Source: Candidatus Gastranaerophilales bacterium (GTDB taxonomy: Bacteria > Cyanobacteriota > Vampirovibrionia > Gastranaerophilales > Gastranaerophilaceae). From it: 64,000 nucleotides of DNA. This document shows, one piece after another, positions 27,511 to 37,030 of this stretch (positions are counted from its first letter, which is position 1; each line of letters opens with the position of its first letter). The DNA is taken from assembly GCA_023662705.1 (NCBI GenBank), contig JAMPIM010000001.1, forward strand, positions 1 through 64,000, written 5' to 3'. The translations under genes were made by a program, and so were the position numbers. The notes beneath the pieces were generated by a model. That model was given only the letters and a program-made list of their open reading frames with translations. It ran no database searches and was not told the origin of the DNA.

Positions 27511-30146
27511 TATAGAGCCATTAAGTATTCAATATTGTCTTTGTTTACATTGACAATAAATTTAGTTAATCCGATTCTTACAATATATCTTGAAACACCT
27601 TCAGGAAGTTTTTCGCTTAAGCGTGCAGCAATTCTTTCGCTTTTTAGAGTGTCAAATTCTTTTAGTTTGATTAATTTGTTTCCGACAAAGCCAAGAACGA
27701 TATAGCCTCCTTTATTTTGTTTAGCAAGGTGGCATCCCTGAGATTCCGAGAATCTTGCAGTACTGATAATTGTATAAGTTTCACCGTCAATAATGCATTT
27801 TACTTCAGGTTCTTGTATTTCTTCTTCATGTTTTGGAATAGGAGCAGGTGTTCTATGTTGTAATGCTTTTTCCTGACGTTCAATTCTTTCTGCTTTTGTT
27901 TCCTGAATCTTTTTCATTATGTCATTAGAAAGCTGTGTTTTTACGCGTCTTGAAGCTATTGAATTTGTATATCTTTTTGTACGTTCAAGTTTTTGCGGAA
28001 CAAATACTTCTTTTACTTCCGGTTTTGGTTCTTCTATAGTGATTTCGGGAGCAGGTTCTTCCTGCATATTATCTAAATCAACATACTTATTGCTGTAAAG
28101 TGATTCAAAGTCGTCATAATCATCATTTGAAGCTTCTGCATATTCTTCTTCGTGTGATATTTCAAAGTTTCCAAACTGGTTGAATTCATTCTGAATTTCA
28201 TCCATGCTTGGAGCTTCAAAATCGTTTAGAATTTCAAAGCTTTCACTTCCATCGTAGAATGGTTTAAATTGTACATTAGAAATATTTTTGAGAAGAGCTT
28301 CTTCGTCAACTTCAACAGGCTTTTCTACTGGTTTTTCATATTTTTCAGGGTTCTTTAATGCATCTTTTAAATCAGGAAGCGAGTCAGAAAGACTTAATTT
28401 TTCTACTTCGTAGCTGTTATCAACCAATTCCCAGTCAGCAGAAGGTTTAAATGTGTTATCACTTTTGTCATTGAGAGCTGTTGATAAATCAGGAAGCTGG
28501 TCTTTGAGCGATAGAGTGCTTACTTCGTAGCCTTCACTTGCATAAACAGTGATTGGTTTAACTTCTGATTCAATTTTTCTTCCGCCTTGTCTTCTTAATG
28601 CTTCTGAAAGATCAGGAAGCATGTCTTTTACACTCAATGTTAATATTTCTGACGGCTTACGAGATTTATTTCTTGATGCTTCTATTTCTCGCTGCATTTC
28701 TTTTGTGCGTTCAGGATTTGTTCTTAAATCAGTAAGAAAATCATTATCGATTTCTACGCTGATTAATTTTCTAAGCGTTGAAATATCATCAGAATTGAAA
28801 GAAATGTCCTGAGAAATTTTATAAGTTGTAACAAGGTCTTCCATAATTTCTTCCTGAGTTTTGAAAGAAACTTTTATTGGACTTGTTGCTGCATAATTTT
28901 CAATGTTTCTTATTGTGTCATCATTGATTTCAGCATTAAGAAGCTGATTCATGCAGTCAATATCATCTTGAGAAAACTTAACGGTGTCATCTTGAATAAC
29001 CTTGTCATAAAACTCGGTATCATAGCCCGGAGTTTCTTCCGGCGCTTCTTCTTCTGTTTCATCAAAAGAGAATCCGCTTAAGAATTCTGCAAGTGCATCA
29101 TTTTCCTCGTCTATTTCTGTTTCAATATCGACAACAACATCATCTTTTGTTTTTTCCTGTTGTTCTTTGAATAATTCATCAAGGTCAACAACATTAAGTT
29201 CTTCTGCCGGTTTAACTGTTTTTACAGGTGCTTGCTGAGCTGGGGCAGGTCTTACTGCTGTTTTAGAGTAAGCGGAATCAAGCTGTTTGATTGTATTTTT
29301 AATTTTTTTTCTTTTGCTTTCCTCTTTTTTTGGCTTAGCAGGTTCGCTGTCATCATTTGTATCAATATCGATTTTTTCACCTGTAATTTCCTGCATTTTG
29401 TTGGAAGCTTTAACTGCAAAAAATGCAATAATACCTGCAAGGGCAAGCACGGCCATTACTGTCATTAAAACCTGATAAGGATCTTTTTCTGCTTCAGTCG
29501 AAAAAGAGGTATCGGAAACCGCGGGGGTGTTATTATAATCAGCAGGTGCTGCTGCGGCAGGTTTTTGTGCCGCTTCTGTGGCTGCTCTTTGTTTTTCTGC
29601 TTCTCGTGCTTCCTGTTCGCGCTGTAGTCTTTCAGCTCTTCTCTGTGCAAGGGCTTCTTTTTCTTCTTCTGCCCGTCTGCGAAGCTCTGCTTTCCTTTCT
29701 TCTTCTGCGCTTTGATTATCTGCAAGTTCTCCTGCCGTATCATCTTTGGAAGGAATGTAGATTTTGTTCGTAGCTTCAATGTTTACAGGATTATTAGTTT
29801 TGATTATAACTCTTGTGTATCCCTTTGCATTGTTGGAATACGGCAATGTTTTGATTTCAACACTGCTTATATCACTGGAAACTTTTTCAAGATTCGGCAT
29901 ACCTTTAACCATGCTGTTCATTTCCGAAAGCGTTAGTATATAAGTATTAGCATCTCTGCGTACAGGTGTAACATTGCCTGAGTATGACGTTTTTGTCTCA
30001 ACTGACATGCTCACACCGCCGTTTTCTGCGGCGTTAAACTTTAATGACATCAAGCTGTTTTTATAATTTCCCGCAGCGAAAGAACCCGCAACAGTTATAA
30101 CTGATGCTAAAACCAGTGCTATTGTTCTCTTCTTGAAGTGTTTCAT
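27510..30146 (-). CDS. FimV-like single-pass membrane protein with LPDL repeats
   Basis: 878 residues, not assigned to a named family. Order: N-terminal hydrophobic signal/anchor (9-25), a beta-rich AMIN-like extracytoplasmic domain (about 30-132), an Ala/Glu/Arg coiled coil (146-195), a membrane helix (225-246), then a long acidic cytoplasmic part. Inside it three copies of L-S-[VL]-x-D-x-L-P-D-L-x-x-A-L occur about 40 residues apart (near 505, 547, 587), and the last 100 residues form a separate small domain. The plan resembles polar organisers such as FimV/HubP. Next to a chemosensory and flagellar region, which fits a polar-landmark role; that is inference. Confidence 0.75.
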   Translation of the reverse strand: MKHFKKRTIALVLASVITVAGSFAAGNYKNSLMSLKFNAAENGGVSMSVETKTSYSGNVTPVRRDANTYILTLSEMNSMVKGMPNLEKVSSDISSVEIKTLPYSNNAKGYTRVIIKTNNPVNIEATNKIYIPSKDDTAGELADNQSAEEERKAELRRRAEEEKEALAQRRAERLQREQEAREAEKQRAATEAAQKPAAAAPADYNNTPAVSDTSFSTEAEKDPYQVLMTVMAVLALAGIIAFFAVKASNKMQEITGEKIDIDTNDDSEPAKPKKEESKRKKIKNTIKQLDSAYSKTAVRPAPAQQAPVKTVKPAEELNVVDLDELFKEQQEKTKDDVVVDIETEIDEENDALAEFLSGFSFDETEEEAPEETPGYDTEFYDKVIQDDTVKFSQDDIDCMNQLLNAEINDDTIRNIENYAATSPIKVSFKTQEEIMEDLVTTYKISQDISFNSDDISTLRKLISVEIDNDFLTDLRTNPERTKEMQREIEASRNKSRKPSEILTLSVKDMLPDLSEALRRQGGRKIESEVKPITVYASEGYEVSTLSLKDQLPDLSTALNDKSDNTFKPSADWELVDNSYEVEKLSLSDSLPDLKDALKNPEKYEKPVEKPVEVDEEALLKNISNVQFKPFYDGSESFEILNDFEAPSMDEIQNEFNQFGNFEISHEEEYAEASNDDYDDFESLYSNKYVDLDNMQEEPAPEITIEEPKPEVKEVFVPQKLERTKRYTNSIASRRVKTQLSNDIMKKIQETKAERIERQEKALQHRTPAPIPKHEEEIQEPEVKCIIDGETYTIISTARFSESQGCHLAKQNKGGYIVLGFVGNKLIKLKEFDTLKSERIAARLSEKLPEGVSRYIVRIGLTKFIVNVNKDNIEYLMAL

Positions 30147-30211
30147 ATTTAGAATTTTATCATAATTTTTAAAAATAATGTATATATTTTGTAAAAAATC
30201 ATTAATTTACA

Positions 30212-31213
30212 TTACATGTCAGTGATAATAATTCGTTTATCTGATGCGACCTGTTCAACATTCAAAACGGTATAAAGTGTTTGGTTATATATAAACTCGT
30301 TTGTGTAATAACTTTCCGAAGCAGGTTCAATCCCTGATTCCTGAAACTCAAATAATTCATTGATTTTGTCTATCAGCAGAGCAAGTTTGAGTTCATTCGC
30401 TTTAATAATTACAACAGGATTTTTATCTGATGAGGTGTTTTCATCCGGTAATGATAAAAACTTTTTAAGGTTAATAACTGTTATATAATCGCCGCGAAGA
30501 TTCATAATCCCTTCGATAAAATCGGGAGTTCCCGGAACATTAGTTATCGGAGTATCTTTTAGAACCTCTTTTACGTAATCCAGAGAAATACAATAAAAAT
30601 CATTGTTTAAGTTAAAAGATATGTATTTGTTTTTGGCATGCAATTCCCCTGACGCAATTCTGAGAGAAGATTTTTCGACAATTTCATTTGTTCTTTTTTT
30701 CATTAAAGCTTTAGAGGCTTCATCTTGCGGTAAAAGAGCCTGTACATCAACTTCCGGTATGAAACTGTCATGCTGTTTCAGAAGTGTTTCAAGCGCATAA
30801 AGATTTACAATAAAAATTGTTTCATTTTCATATTTATATAATGAATCAATTATCATGTTGTTATCAATGAACGGAATTTGATCTACAAGTGCTGTATCAA
30901 AAGGTAGTATTCCGATGATTTTTTCTGTAATAATCCCAAAAATAATTTCATCGGTTTTAACAATTAACAGTTCGTTGTGAGAATCATAAGGTGTTACATT
31001 GATATTTAAGTAAAATCTTATGTCAATAATATTGATAACAAAATTATTGTATTTCAAAAGCCCAAGAATATTATTCGGCAGTTTTTGAGGATAATCAAGG
31101 GCAGGAAGCTTCATAATTTCAAGAACATTGTCGGTATTGATTGCATATTTATTACCGCCGATTTGAAAATAAAGGTGCGTATTTTTCTTCTGCTCAAGAT
31201 AATTATTGTTCAT
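30212..31213 (-). CDS. Tandem CheW-domain protein
   Basis: Two CheW-like SH3-type domains in one chain (about residues 10-150 and 185-330 from this start), each with the pattern Y-x-F-x-[IL]-x-x-x-x-Y-x-I and G-[LI]-[LM]-x-[LY]-x-x-x-x-[VI]-x-[VI]-I-[DN]. It would couple chemoreceptors to CheA. A longer frame opens at 31264, but I chose ATG 31213: GGGTGG lies about 7 bases upstream, and it reduces overlap with the preceding gene from 62 to 11 bases. It is coupled to the REC-GGDEF gene. Confidence 0.83.
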   Translation of the reverse strand: MNNNYLEQKKNTHLYFQIGGNKYAINTDNVLEIMKLPALDYPQKLPNNILGLLKYNNFVINIIDIRFYLNINVTPYDSHNELLIVKTDEIIFGIITEKIIGILPFDTALVDQIPFIDNNMIIDSLYKYENETIFIVNLYALETLLKQHDSFIPEVDVQALLPQDEASKALMKKRTNEIVEKSSLRIASGELHAKNKYISFNLNNDFYCISLDYVKEVLKDTPITNVPGTPDFIEGIMNLRGDYITVINLKKFLSLPDENTSSDKNPVVIIKANELKLALLIDKINELFEFQESGIEPASESYYTNEFIYNQTLYTVLNVEQVASDKRIIITDM

Positions 31214-32657
31214 ATAGAACCACCCTGTTTCTTCCGCCTTCTTTAGCTTTGTATAATGAATCATCCGCGGATTTCAATATATCCGCTGCTGTATTAAATT
31301 GCTGATAATTCATTGTTAAACCGATACTAACAGTAACTTTTGCTTTAACGCCGTTGTATTCAAACGGATATTCTTCAACCATTCTTCTTAAACGCTGTAC
31401 AGGGATAATAGCGCCTTCTATATTTGTTTCAGGCATAATCATAATCAGCTCTTCGCCGCCGTAACGGTAAAGAAGGTCGGTTTTTCTAAATGCCTGTTTC
31501 ATTAGGTCAGCAACGGTTTTTAGTACATAGTCACCATATTGGTGTCCGTATGTATCGTTAACTTTTTTAAAGAAATCAATATCCAGAATTGCAAGCGAGA
31601 AATCTGACGGGTGACGTTTTGTACGGTTGTGTTCCTGTTCCAACCCGATTTCAAACTGTCTTCTGTTATAAAGACCTGTAAGTCCGTCCAGAACTGACAT
31701 GAATTCTTTTTCTGTATACTGATATTTCATTTTGAAGATTGCAAGAAGTTCGCTAATCATAATATCAAAGTATTTGAATGACGAATAATCAACATCCTGT
31801 CTTGTATAGAAACAAATTCCGCCGATAAGCTTTTTATCAAATACAAGCGGGATAATGATTTTTGATGTTAAATCGGAAAAATTATAATCAAGTTCTTTTC
31901 CGAGAAGCATTCTTACTACTTCAAATTTAGAATCTTTAATTGTTTTATGGTCTTCCATTTTACGGAAAAAGTCGTAGTTGATATCCGAAAGCAAATTCTT
32001 TGACAAGTTTCTTCCGAGAGTATCTATATAAAGAATATTTTGTGCAAAATCATCAGGTGAAGCAAAATATATTCCTGCTGCGTGATATTCTACAAAAGAA
32101 CTTAGCAGTGAGAAAAGTTTTTCAACAAGGATTCTTTCGTAATTCAAGAAGTCGCTTAGGTTTCTGAATTCGTTTGAGAAAACACTTTTCATCAGCAAAT
32201 CATTCAGGATTGAGTTTAATCTTGTTTGTGCTGAATTATCGGGATCTTCTTTGGCTGCAAGAGCTTGTTTGTATTCATCAGTCACAGGATATCTGCGAAC
32301 GGTAGCATTAATATTTGTTACCAATTCTTTTATATCGATTGATTTGGATAAAAATAACTGTGCTCCTGCTTTTTTACCCCAGAATCCGTCAATCTTTTTC
32401 TCTAATATAGTTAATAATATAACAGGGATTTTTTTTGTTTCTTCAACGTTTTTTATCATTCTGCAAAGATGGTATCCGTCGATTGCAGGCATCATAATGT
32501 CTGAAACAACAATATCAGGGGTGCATGAATAAACTTTTTTATATGCCTCGGAACCGTTTGTCGCGGTTTCTACTTCAAAACCGCTTCCTTCAAGTCCCTC
32601 TTTTAAAAATTTAAGCTGTGTTTCGCTGTCTTCTACCAATAAAATCTTTATTGCCAT
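31203..32657 (-). CDS. Response regulator diguanylate cyclase (REC-GAF-like-GGDEF)
   Basis: 484 residues. N-terminal receiver domain (1-120) with acidic pair VEDSE and phospho-acceptor in IVVSDIMMP; then a roughly 190-residue GAF-like sensor region; then a GGDEF domain starting DGLTGLYNRRQFE and containing RYGGEELIMIMP (GGEEL variant, normally active). It should make cyclic di-GMP when phosphorylated, probably by the CheA at 33793. No inhibitory RxxD motif is obvious to me before the active site. Divergent from the MCP gene with 53 bases between starts. Confidence 0.9.
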   Translation of the reverse strand: MAIKILLVEDSETQLKFLKEGLEGSGFEVETATNGSEAYKKVYSCTPDIVVSDIMMPAIDGYHLCRMIKNVEETKKIPVILLTILEKKIDGFWGKKAGAQLFLSKSIDIKELVTNINATVRRYPVTDEYKQALAAKEDPDNSAQTRLNSILNDLLMKSVFSNEFRNLSDFLNYERILVEKLFSLLSSFVEYHAAGIYFASPDDFAQNILYIDTLGRNLSKNLLSDINYDFFRKMEDHKTIKDSKFEVVRMLLGKELDYNFSDLTSKIIIPLVFDKKLIGGICFYTRQDVDYSSFKYFDIMISELLAIFKMKYQYTEKEFMSVLDGLTGLYNRRQFEIGLEQEHNRTKRHPSDFSLAILDIDFFKKVNDTYGHQYGDYVLKTVADLMKQAFRKTDLLYRYGGEELIMIMPETNIEGAIIPVQRLRRMVEEYPFEYNGVKAKVTVSIGLTMNYQQFNTAADILKSADDSLYKAKEGGRNRVVLYEQ

Positions 32658-32710
32658 ATATTCGTATATTCCAATTTTCTAAGTTTTAGTATAAAATAAT
32701 TATATAATAA

Positions 32711-33787
32711 ATGTCTAAAAAAAACTATAGGAGAGAAGAAGTGCTTAACGATTGGAATTTTGGGTTGAAACAGAGATTTAGTATAAAATGCAGCATCGAT
32801 TTAGCAATGTTTGTAATGATTTCGGCATTGTTTGTAATATTTGCATTAAAGCATTCAATCAGCTCTTATGAAACTTTAACATATTTAGTGGCAATCATGG
32901 CGGTTGTAGTCCCTGTTCAGCTTGGAACACGCCAGTGGATTTCAAGAAGTATTACTAAATTGCTTACAATTCAGTCTGAATCTATGTCAGATTCAGTTTC
33001 TGAAATCGTGGAAACTCTAAATTCTCAAAAAAGAATTCTTGAAAACCTATCTTCTAATACTAAAAATGTATCTTCTCTTATAGAAAAACTTAAAAATATT
33101 TCAACAGAAACAGTTCAAACTTCCAAAAATACGGAAAAACAGGTTTCTCAATCTATTTCCTGCTCACAAAAAGAGCACGAAGCAATTTCTGCTAATGCTG
33201 AAAAGATGCTTGTTTTGAGACAGAAAATCCAAATGATTGCGGAATTGATTCTTGAACTTTCTGAACACACACAACAAATCGGTAACACAATCAGTGTTGT
33301 TGATGATATTGCAGAACAAACAAATATGCTTGCACTTAATGCTGCGGTTGAAGCTGCAAGAGCAGGCGAACATGGTAAAGGTTTCGCGGTTGTTGCAGGT
33401 GAAATCAGAAAACTTGCTGACGAATCTAAGCAGGCTATTACAAAAATTACTTCTTTAACAAGCAATATTCAATACACTACAAACTCCACTGTTATGGCAA
33501 CAGAAGAAGGTTCTAAAGAAATTGAAGCTGTAGTTAAAGATATTAACAGTGTTTCGGTAAATTCGGAAACATTATTAAACTATATTGAAAATATTTTGGA
33601 TTCATTGGGAACTCTTAACCAAAATGCTGCTAAGCAGGGTGATATTATTGAAAAACTTCATCTGATTGACGAAGAGAATAAAAGTATTTCAGAAAGTCTG
33701 ACTCAAATAATGAGTGCAAATACTGAAAGATTGGCTAAATTAAACTCTCTTTCAAACGAAATTAAAAATTCAGCAATAGAAGGTTAG
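32711..33787 (+). CDS. Methyl-accepting chemotaxis protein lacking a sensor domain
   Basis: 358 residues. Two hydrophobic segments (about 29-48 and 54-72) are separated by only a few residues, so there is no periplasmic ligand domain. No HAMP is evident. The cytoplasmic helical hairpin carries the receptor tip [38 protein letters not shown] almost unchanged from consensus. It should bind CheW and CheA but sense something in the membrane or cytoplasm. CheA follows after 5 bases. Confidence 0.9.
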   Translation: MSKKNYRREEVLNDWNFGLKQRFSIKCSIDLAMFVMISALFVIFALKHSISSYETLTYLVAIMAVVVPVQLGTRQWISRSITKLLTIQSESMSDSVSEIVETLNSQKRILENLSSNTKNVSSLIEKLKNISTETVQTSKNTEKQVSQSISCSQKEHEAISANAEKMLVLRQKIQMIAELILELSEHTQQIGNTISVVDDIAEQTNMLALNAAVEAARAGEHGKGFAVVAGEIRKLADESKQAITKITSLTSNIQYTTNSTVMATEEGSKEIEAVVKDINSVSVNSETLLNYIENILDSLGTLNQNAAKQGDIIEKLHLIDEENKSISESLTQIMSANTERLAKLNSLSNEIKNSAIEG

Positions 33788-33792
33788 ATTAA

Positions 33793-36700
33793 TTGGATTT
33801 TCAGGATAACGATAACAATACACAAGAGCTGATGGGTATCTTCCAAACCGAATCGGAAGATATTCTTGAGCATATTTTTGAAAACCTTCTGACTCTGGAA
33901 AAAATGCCCGGGGATAGAGAAACTTCTGCTAATCTTTATCGTGAAATGCACAGTTTAAAAGGTGCTATCAGAATGGTCGGTTTCAATAATATTCAGATGA
34001 TTATTCATAAAATCGAAGATATTTTTGACGCTGTTAATACTCAGAATCTAACATTAGAGCCTGATAAATTAAATTTGATAACAAAATCTGTTGAGCTGGT
34101 TTCTCAATATTTGCAGGAATCAATTAAGGCAGGAAGAGAAATTATAGGCGAAGAATTCAGCCCTACTGTTTCTGCGCTTGAATATATGGCAGAGGTAGAC
34201 TTGAATCCTGAATTCAGCCAGCCTCAGCACATTGCTGCTATTGATGAGATGGCGAGTTTTGCCGGCATGGCTGATTTGGATAATCTTATGGAGCTGGCTC
34301 AAGCAGCCGAGGCTCAGACAAATGTACAGCCTGCTCAAGTAAATAATTGCCAGGAATATCAGGAAGAGATTAACTATGGGTTTAATACCTGTTTTGAATT
34401 GATTGACAGTATTGTTCCTGAAGAAGAATCTCAGGAAACTGTTATTTTAAGAGAAGAAGTTGCCAAGATTTATGAGCGTTTTGAATCTTCAGATTTATAT
34501 GAAGTTAAAATGGCTTTGCAAAATGTGTTAACGAAACTCGATTTTGTTATGAGTGCAACAAATACTTTCACAATCAGTGAGATTTTGGAGCTTCGTAATG
34601 AGTTGAGTTCAGCGGCTGCAAAGTTTAATACGTCCTGTATTGATGATGAATCAAGCGGAACAACATTCTTTGAAATTGCAGAAAAAATTAATATGCTTCA
34701 AGGCAGCAGTGTTTACGCAAAAGAAATCAAAGACGATATACTTCTCTTGAAAGAACATGCTGATAATAATGAAATTGTTGAAATTATCAATATGATTGAG
34801 GAGATTCTCGATTTCATTATGGAAAACTCGGTTCAGCTTGAAGAACAGATGACCCAGACTCTAAAAAGCGGGGTTGAATACTGTGCTTCGCCTAACGAGA
34901 GCATTGATGGTGATTTGATTATTCAGCAGTTGGAAATCATGAAACAGCTGCTTGAATTAAACTTTAAAAAGGATTCGGGTGTCAGTGATGTCAAAAACCT
35001 TACTACTCAGAGCACTGTTTCAAATAAATCATCTTCTTCAACCGAGATTAAAACACTGCACGTTAATGCGCAAAAACTGGATTTGTTGGTTAATCAGCTC
35101 GGCGAGCTTATTATTACTAAAATCAAAACTGAAAAAAGTCTTGAAAAAATTGATTCTATTAAAAATGCGAATGAAGCATGTCAAAAAGATTTACTTAAGA
35201 CATCAAATTATTTGCGTTATTACAACAGAAAATATCTCCAAAGCGGCGGCAGTGAACAATATACCGGAGCTTTTGTAAAACAGGTTTTTGCTCTGCTTTC
35301 CGATATTACGCAAAATGTTTCCAGAACGATTTATGATTTGAATTCTTTGTATCGTTCTTCTAAGGAAGACGATATGAAAATGAGATTAATCATTGATGAG
35401 ATGGAATCAATGGTTAAAAATATAAGAGTATTGCCTATTTCTACCGTGTTCAATTCTTTCACAAGAATGGTGCGTGATATTGCAACAGAAAAAGGCAAGG
35501 ATATTGATTTCGAGATTGAAGGTAAAGATACCTGTGCGGATAAAAAGATTATTGAAGAAATTAAGACTCCGCTTATTCATATTTTGCGCAACGCGATTGA
35601 CCATGGTATTGAATCAAAAGAAGACAGATTACTTGCGGGTAAGAGTCCTGTCGGGAAGATTCTTTTGTCAGCAAAACAGGATGACAATACTGTTATAATT
35701 GATGTTATTGATGACGGACAAGGATTTAATCTTGAAAAAATCAAGGATAGAGCTGTTTCAAGAGGGTTTTTGACTCAGGAAGATATTGATTCAATGTCTG
35801 ACGAAGCTATTATGCAGATTATTTTCTGGCCTGGATTTACAACAGGAGATTCTATTACGAGTATTTCCGGAAGAGGCATTGGTCTTGATGTTGTTAAAAC
35901 AAAGATTTCTCAGCTTAACGGTAAAGTTAAGGTTATATCAGAATTTGGCAAAGGCAGCTGTGTGCATATTGAAATTCCTGTAACTTTGACTACTTTGAGA
36001 GTATTTTTGGTTAAAATTTCTGAGCAGGTGTTTGCGATTCCGATTCAGATGATTACTACATTTATCTTGAAAAAGCAGGATGAAATTAAAACAAACAACG
36101 GTACAAGGTCAATTGTTTATAATGATAAAGTTCTTCCGTTATATTATTTGGCGGACATTCTAGGTTTAGAGTTAACTCCGCGCGGGGAAAAAGAAACTAT
36201 TTTGATTATTGAATCTGATGACAAAACTGTTGGTCTTGTTGTTGACAGACTTCTCGGCGATCAGGATATTTTGCAGAAAAAATTATCTCCTCCTTTATAT
36301 AAGGTTAAGAATGTATCGGGGATTACGAACCTTGCTTCAGGCGAATTGTGCTTGATTCTTAATATGCAGGATATTCTGCACCATGATTTCAACAAATCTG
36401 TTTCTACGGCAGCTGTGCCTAAGCTGCTATCGGCGGATATAATTTCTTATAAGAGAATACTTGTTGTTGACGATTCAATGACAACAAGAACTATGATTAA
36501 AAATATTCTTTTGAATATAGGATATATGGTAGATGCTGTACTTGATGCAACAGAGGCTTTAGTTAAGTTAAAAATGAATCATTACGATTTGATTTTGACA
36601 GATTTGAATATGCCAAAAATTGATGGTAACGAGTTTATTGAACGATTGAAGAATGATGAAATGTATGCTGATATCCCTGTGATTGTAATGAGTTCGCAGC

Positions 36701-36825
36701 CAAGGGATAAGGCTATGAAGCTTCTTAAACAGGTTCAGATTGAGGGTTATATTCAAAAAGACGCATTTAATCAAGCTGTGTTTGTAAACATGGTTAAAGA
36801 AACATTAACAAAATACCATAACTAA
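33793..36825 (+). CDS. cheA: Hybrid histidine kinase CheA with C-terminal receiver
   Basis: 1010 residues. HPt domain (about 5-110) with the phospho-His in EMHSLKGAIRM; a long acidic linker (110-400); dimerisation and ATPase region with LHVNAQKLDLLVNQLGELI, HILRNAIDHGIE (N box), DDGQGF and GRGIGLDVVK; a CheW-like domain; and a receiver domain (about 890-1010) with VVDDSMTTR and DLILTDLNMPKIDG. The start is TTG at 33793 with AAGG upstream. CheA-REC fusions are typical of cyanobacterial Pix/Hmp/Pil-type systems. No cheY or cheB is next to it; a CheR-like gene lies at 51134. Confidence 0.93.
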   Translation: MDFQDNDNNTQELMGIFQTESEDILEHIFENLLTLEKMPGDRETSANLYREMHSLKGAIRMVGFNNIQMIIHKIEDIFDAVNTQNLTLEPDKLNLITKSVELVSQYLQESIKAGREIIGEEFSPTVSALEYMAEVDLNPEFSQPQHIAAIDEMASFAGMADLDNLMELAQAAEAQTNVQPAQVNNCQEYQEEINYGFNTCFELIDSIVPEEESQETVILREEVAKIYERFESSDLYEVKMALQNVLTKLDFVMSATNTFTISEILELRNELSSAAAKFNTSCIDDESSGTTFFEIAEKINMLQGSSVYAKEIKDDILLLKEHADNNEIVEIINMIEEILDFIMENSVQLEEQMTQTLKSGVEYCASPNESIDGDLIIQQLEIMKQLLELNFKKDSGVSDVKNLTTQSTVSNKSSSSTEIKTLHVNAQKLDLLVNQLGELIITKIKTEKSLEKIDSIKNANEACQKDLLKTSNYLRYYNRKYLQSGGSEQYTGAFVKQVFALLSDITQNVSRTIYDLNSLYRSSKEDDMKMRLIIDEMESMVKNIRVLPISTVFNSFTRMVRDIATEKGKDIDFEIEGKDTCADKKIIEEIKTPLIHILRNAIDHGIESKEDRLLAGKSPVGKILLSAKQDDNTVIIDVIDDGQGFNLEKIKDRAVSRGFLTQEDIDSMSDEAIMQIIFWPGFTTGDSITSISGRGIGLDVVKTKISQLNGKVKVISEFGKGSCVHIEIPVTLTTLRVFLVKISEQVFAIPIQMITTFILKKQDEIKTNNGTRSIVYNDKVLPLYYLADILGLELTPRGEKETILIIESDDKTVGLVVDRLLGDQDILQKKLSPPLYKVKNVSGITNLASGELCLILNMQDILHHDFNKSVSTAAVPKLLSADIISYKRILVVDDSMTTRTMIKNILLNIGYMVDAVLDATEALVKLKMNHYDLILTDLNMPKIDGNEFIERLKNDEMYADIPVIVMSSQPRDKAMKLLKQVQIEGYIQKDAFNQAVFVNMVKETLTKYHN

Positions 36826-36827
36826 CC

Positions 36828-36930
36828 CCAACCAATGTGAACCCGCTTGTAGTTTCACTTTTGAGGACGACCTGTAGTCTTTCGTCAAACTGGTAATCGC
36901 GCGATTGTCGTCCGACCCTTGTTAAAAAAC
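36828..36930 (+). repeat. Dispersed intergenic repeat, copy B
   Basis: Begins with an ACCCCAACCAATGTGAACCCGCTTG-like left end and finishes GTCCGACCCTTGTTAAAAAAC-like. The middle carries GGACGAC...GTCGTCC, able to fold into a stem. The left and right ends match copies A and C. No gene is seen in the 205-base gap before fliF apart from this repeat. Confidence 0.55.
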
Positions 36931-37030
36931 TTAATAATTTGAAGTTTGTTTTGTTATGGGTTATTATTTATAGTGATAGATTGTGCGCGGGGGTAAATAA
37001 AACCGGCTTGTAAGAAGGTTATAAAATAAG

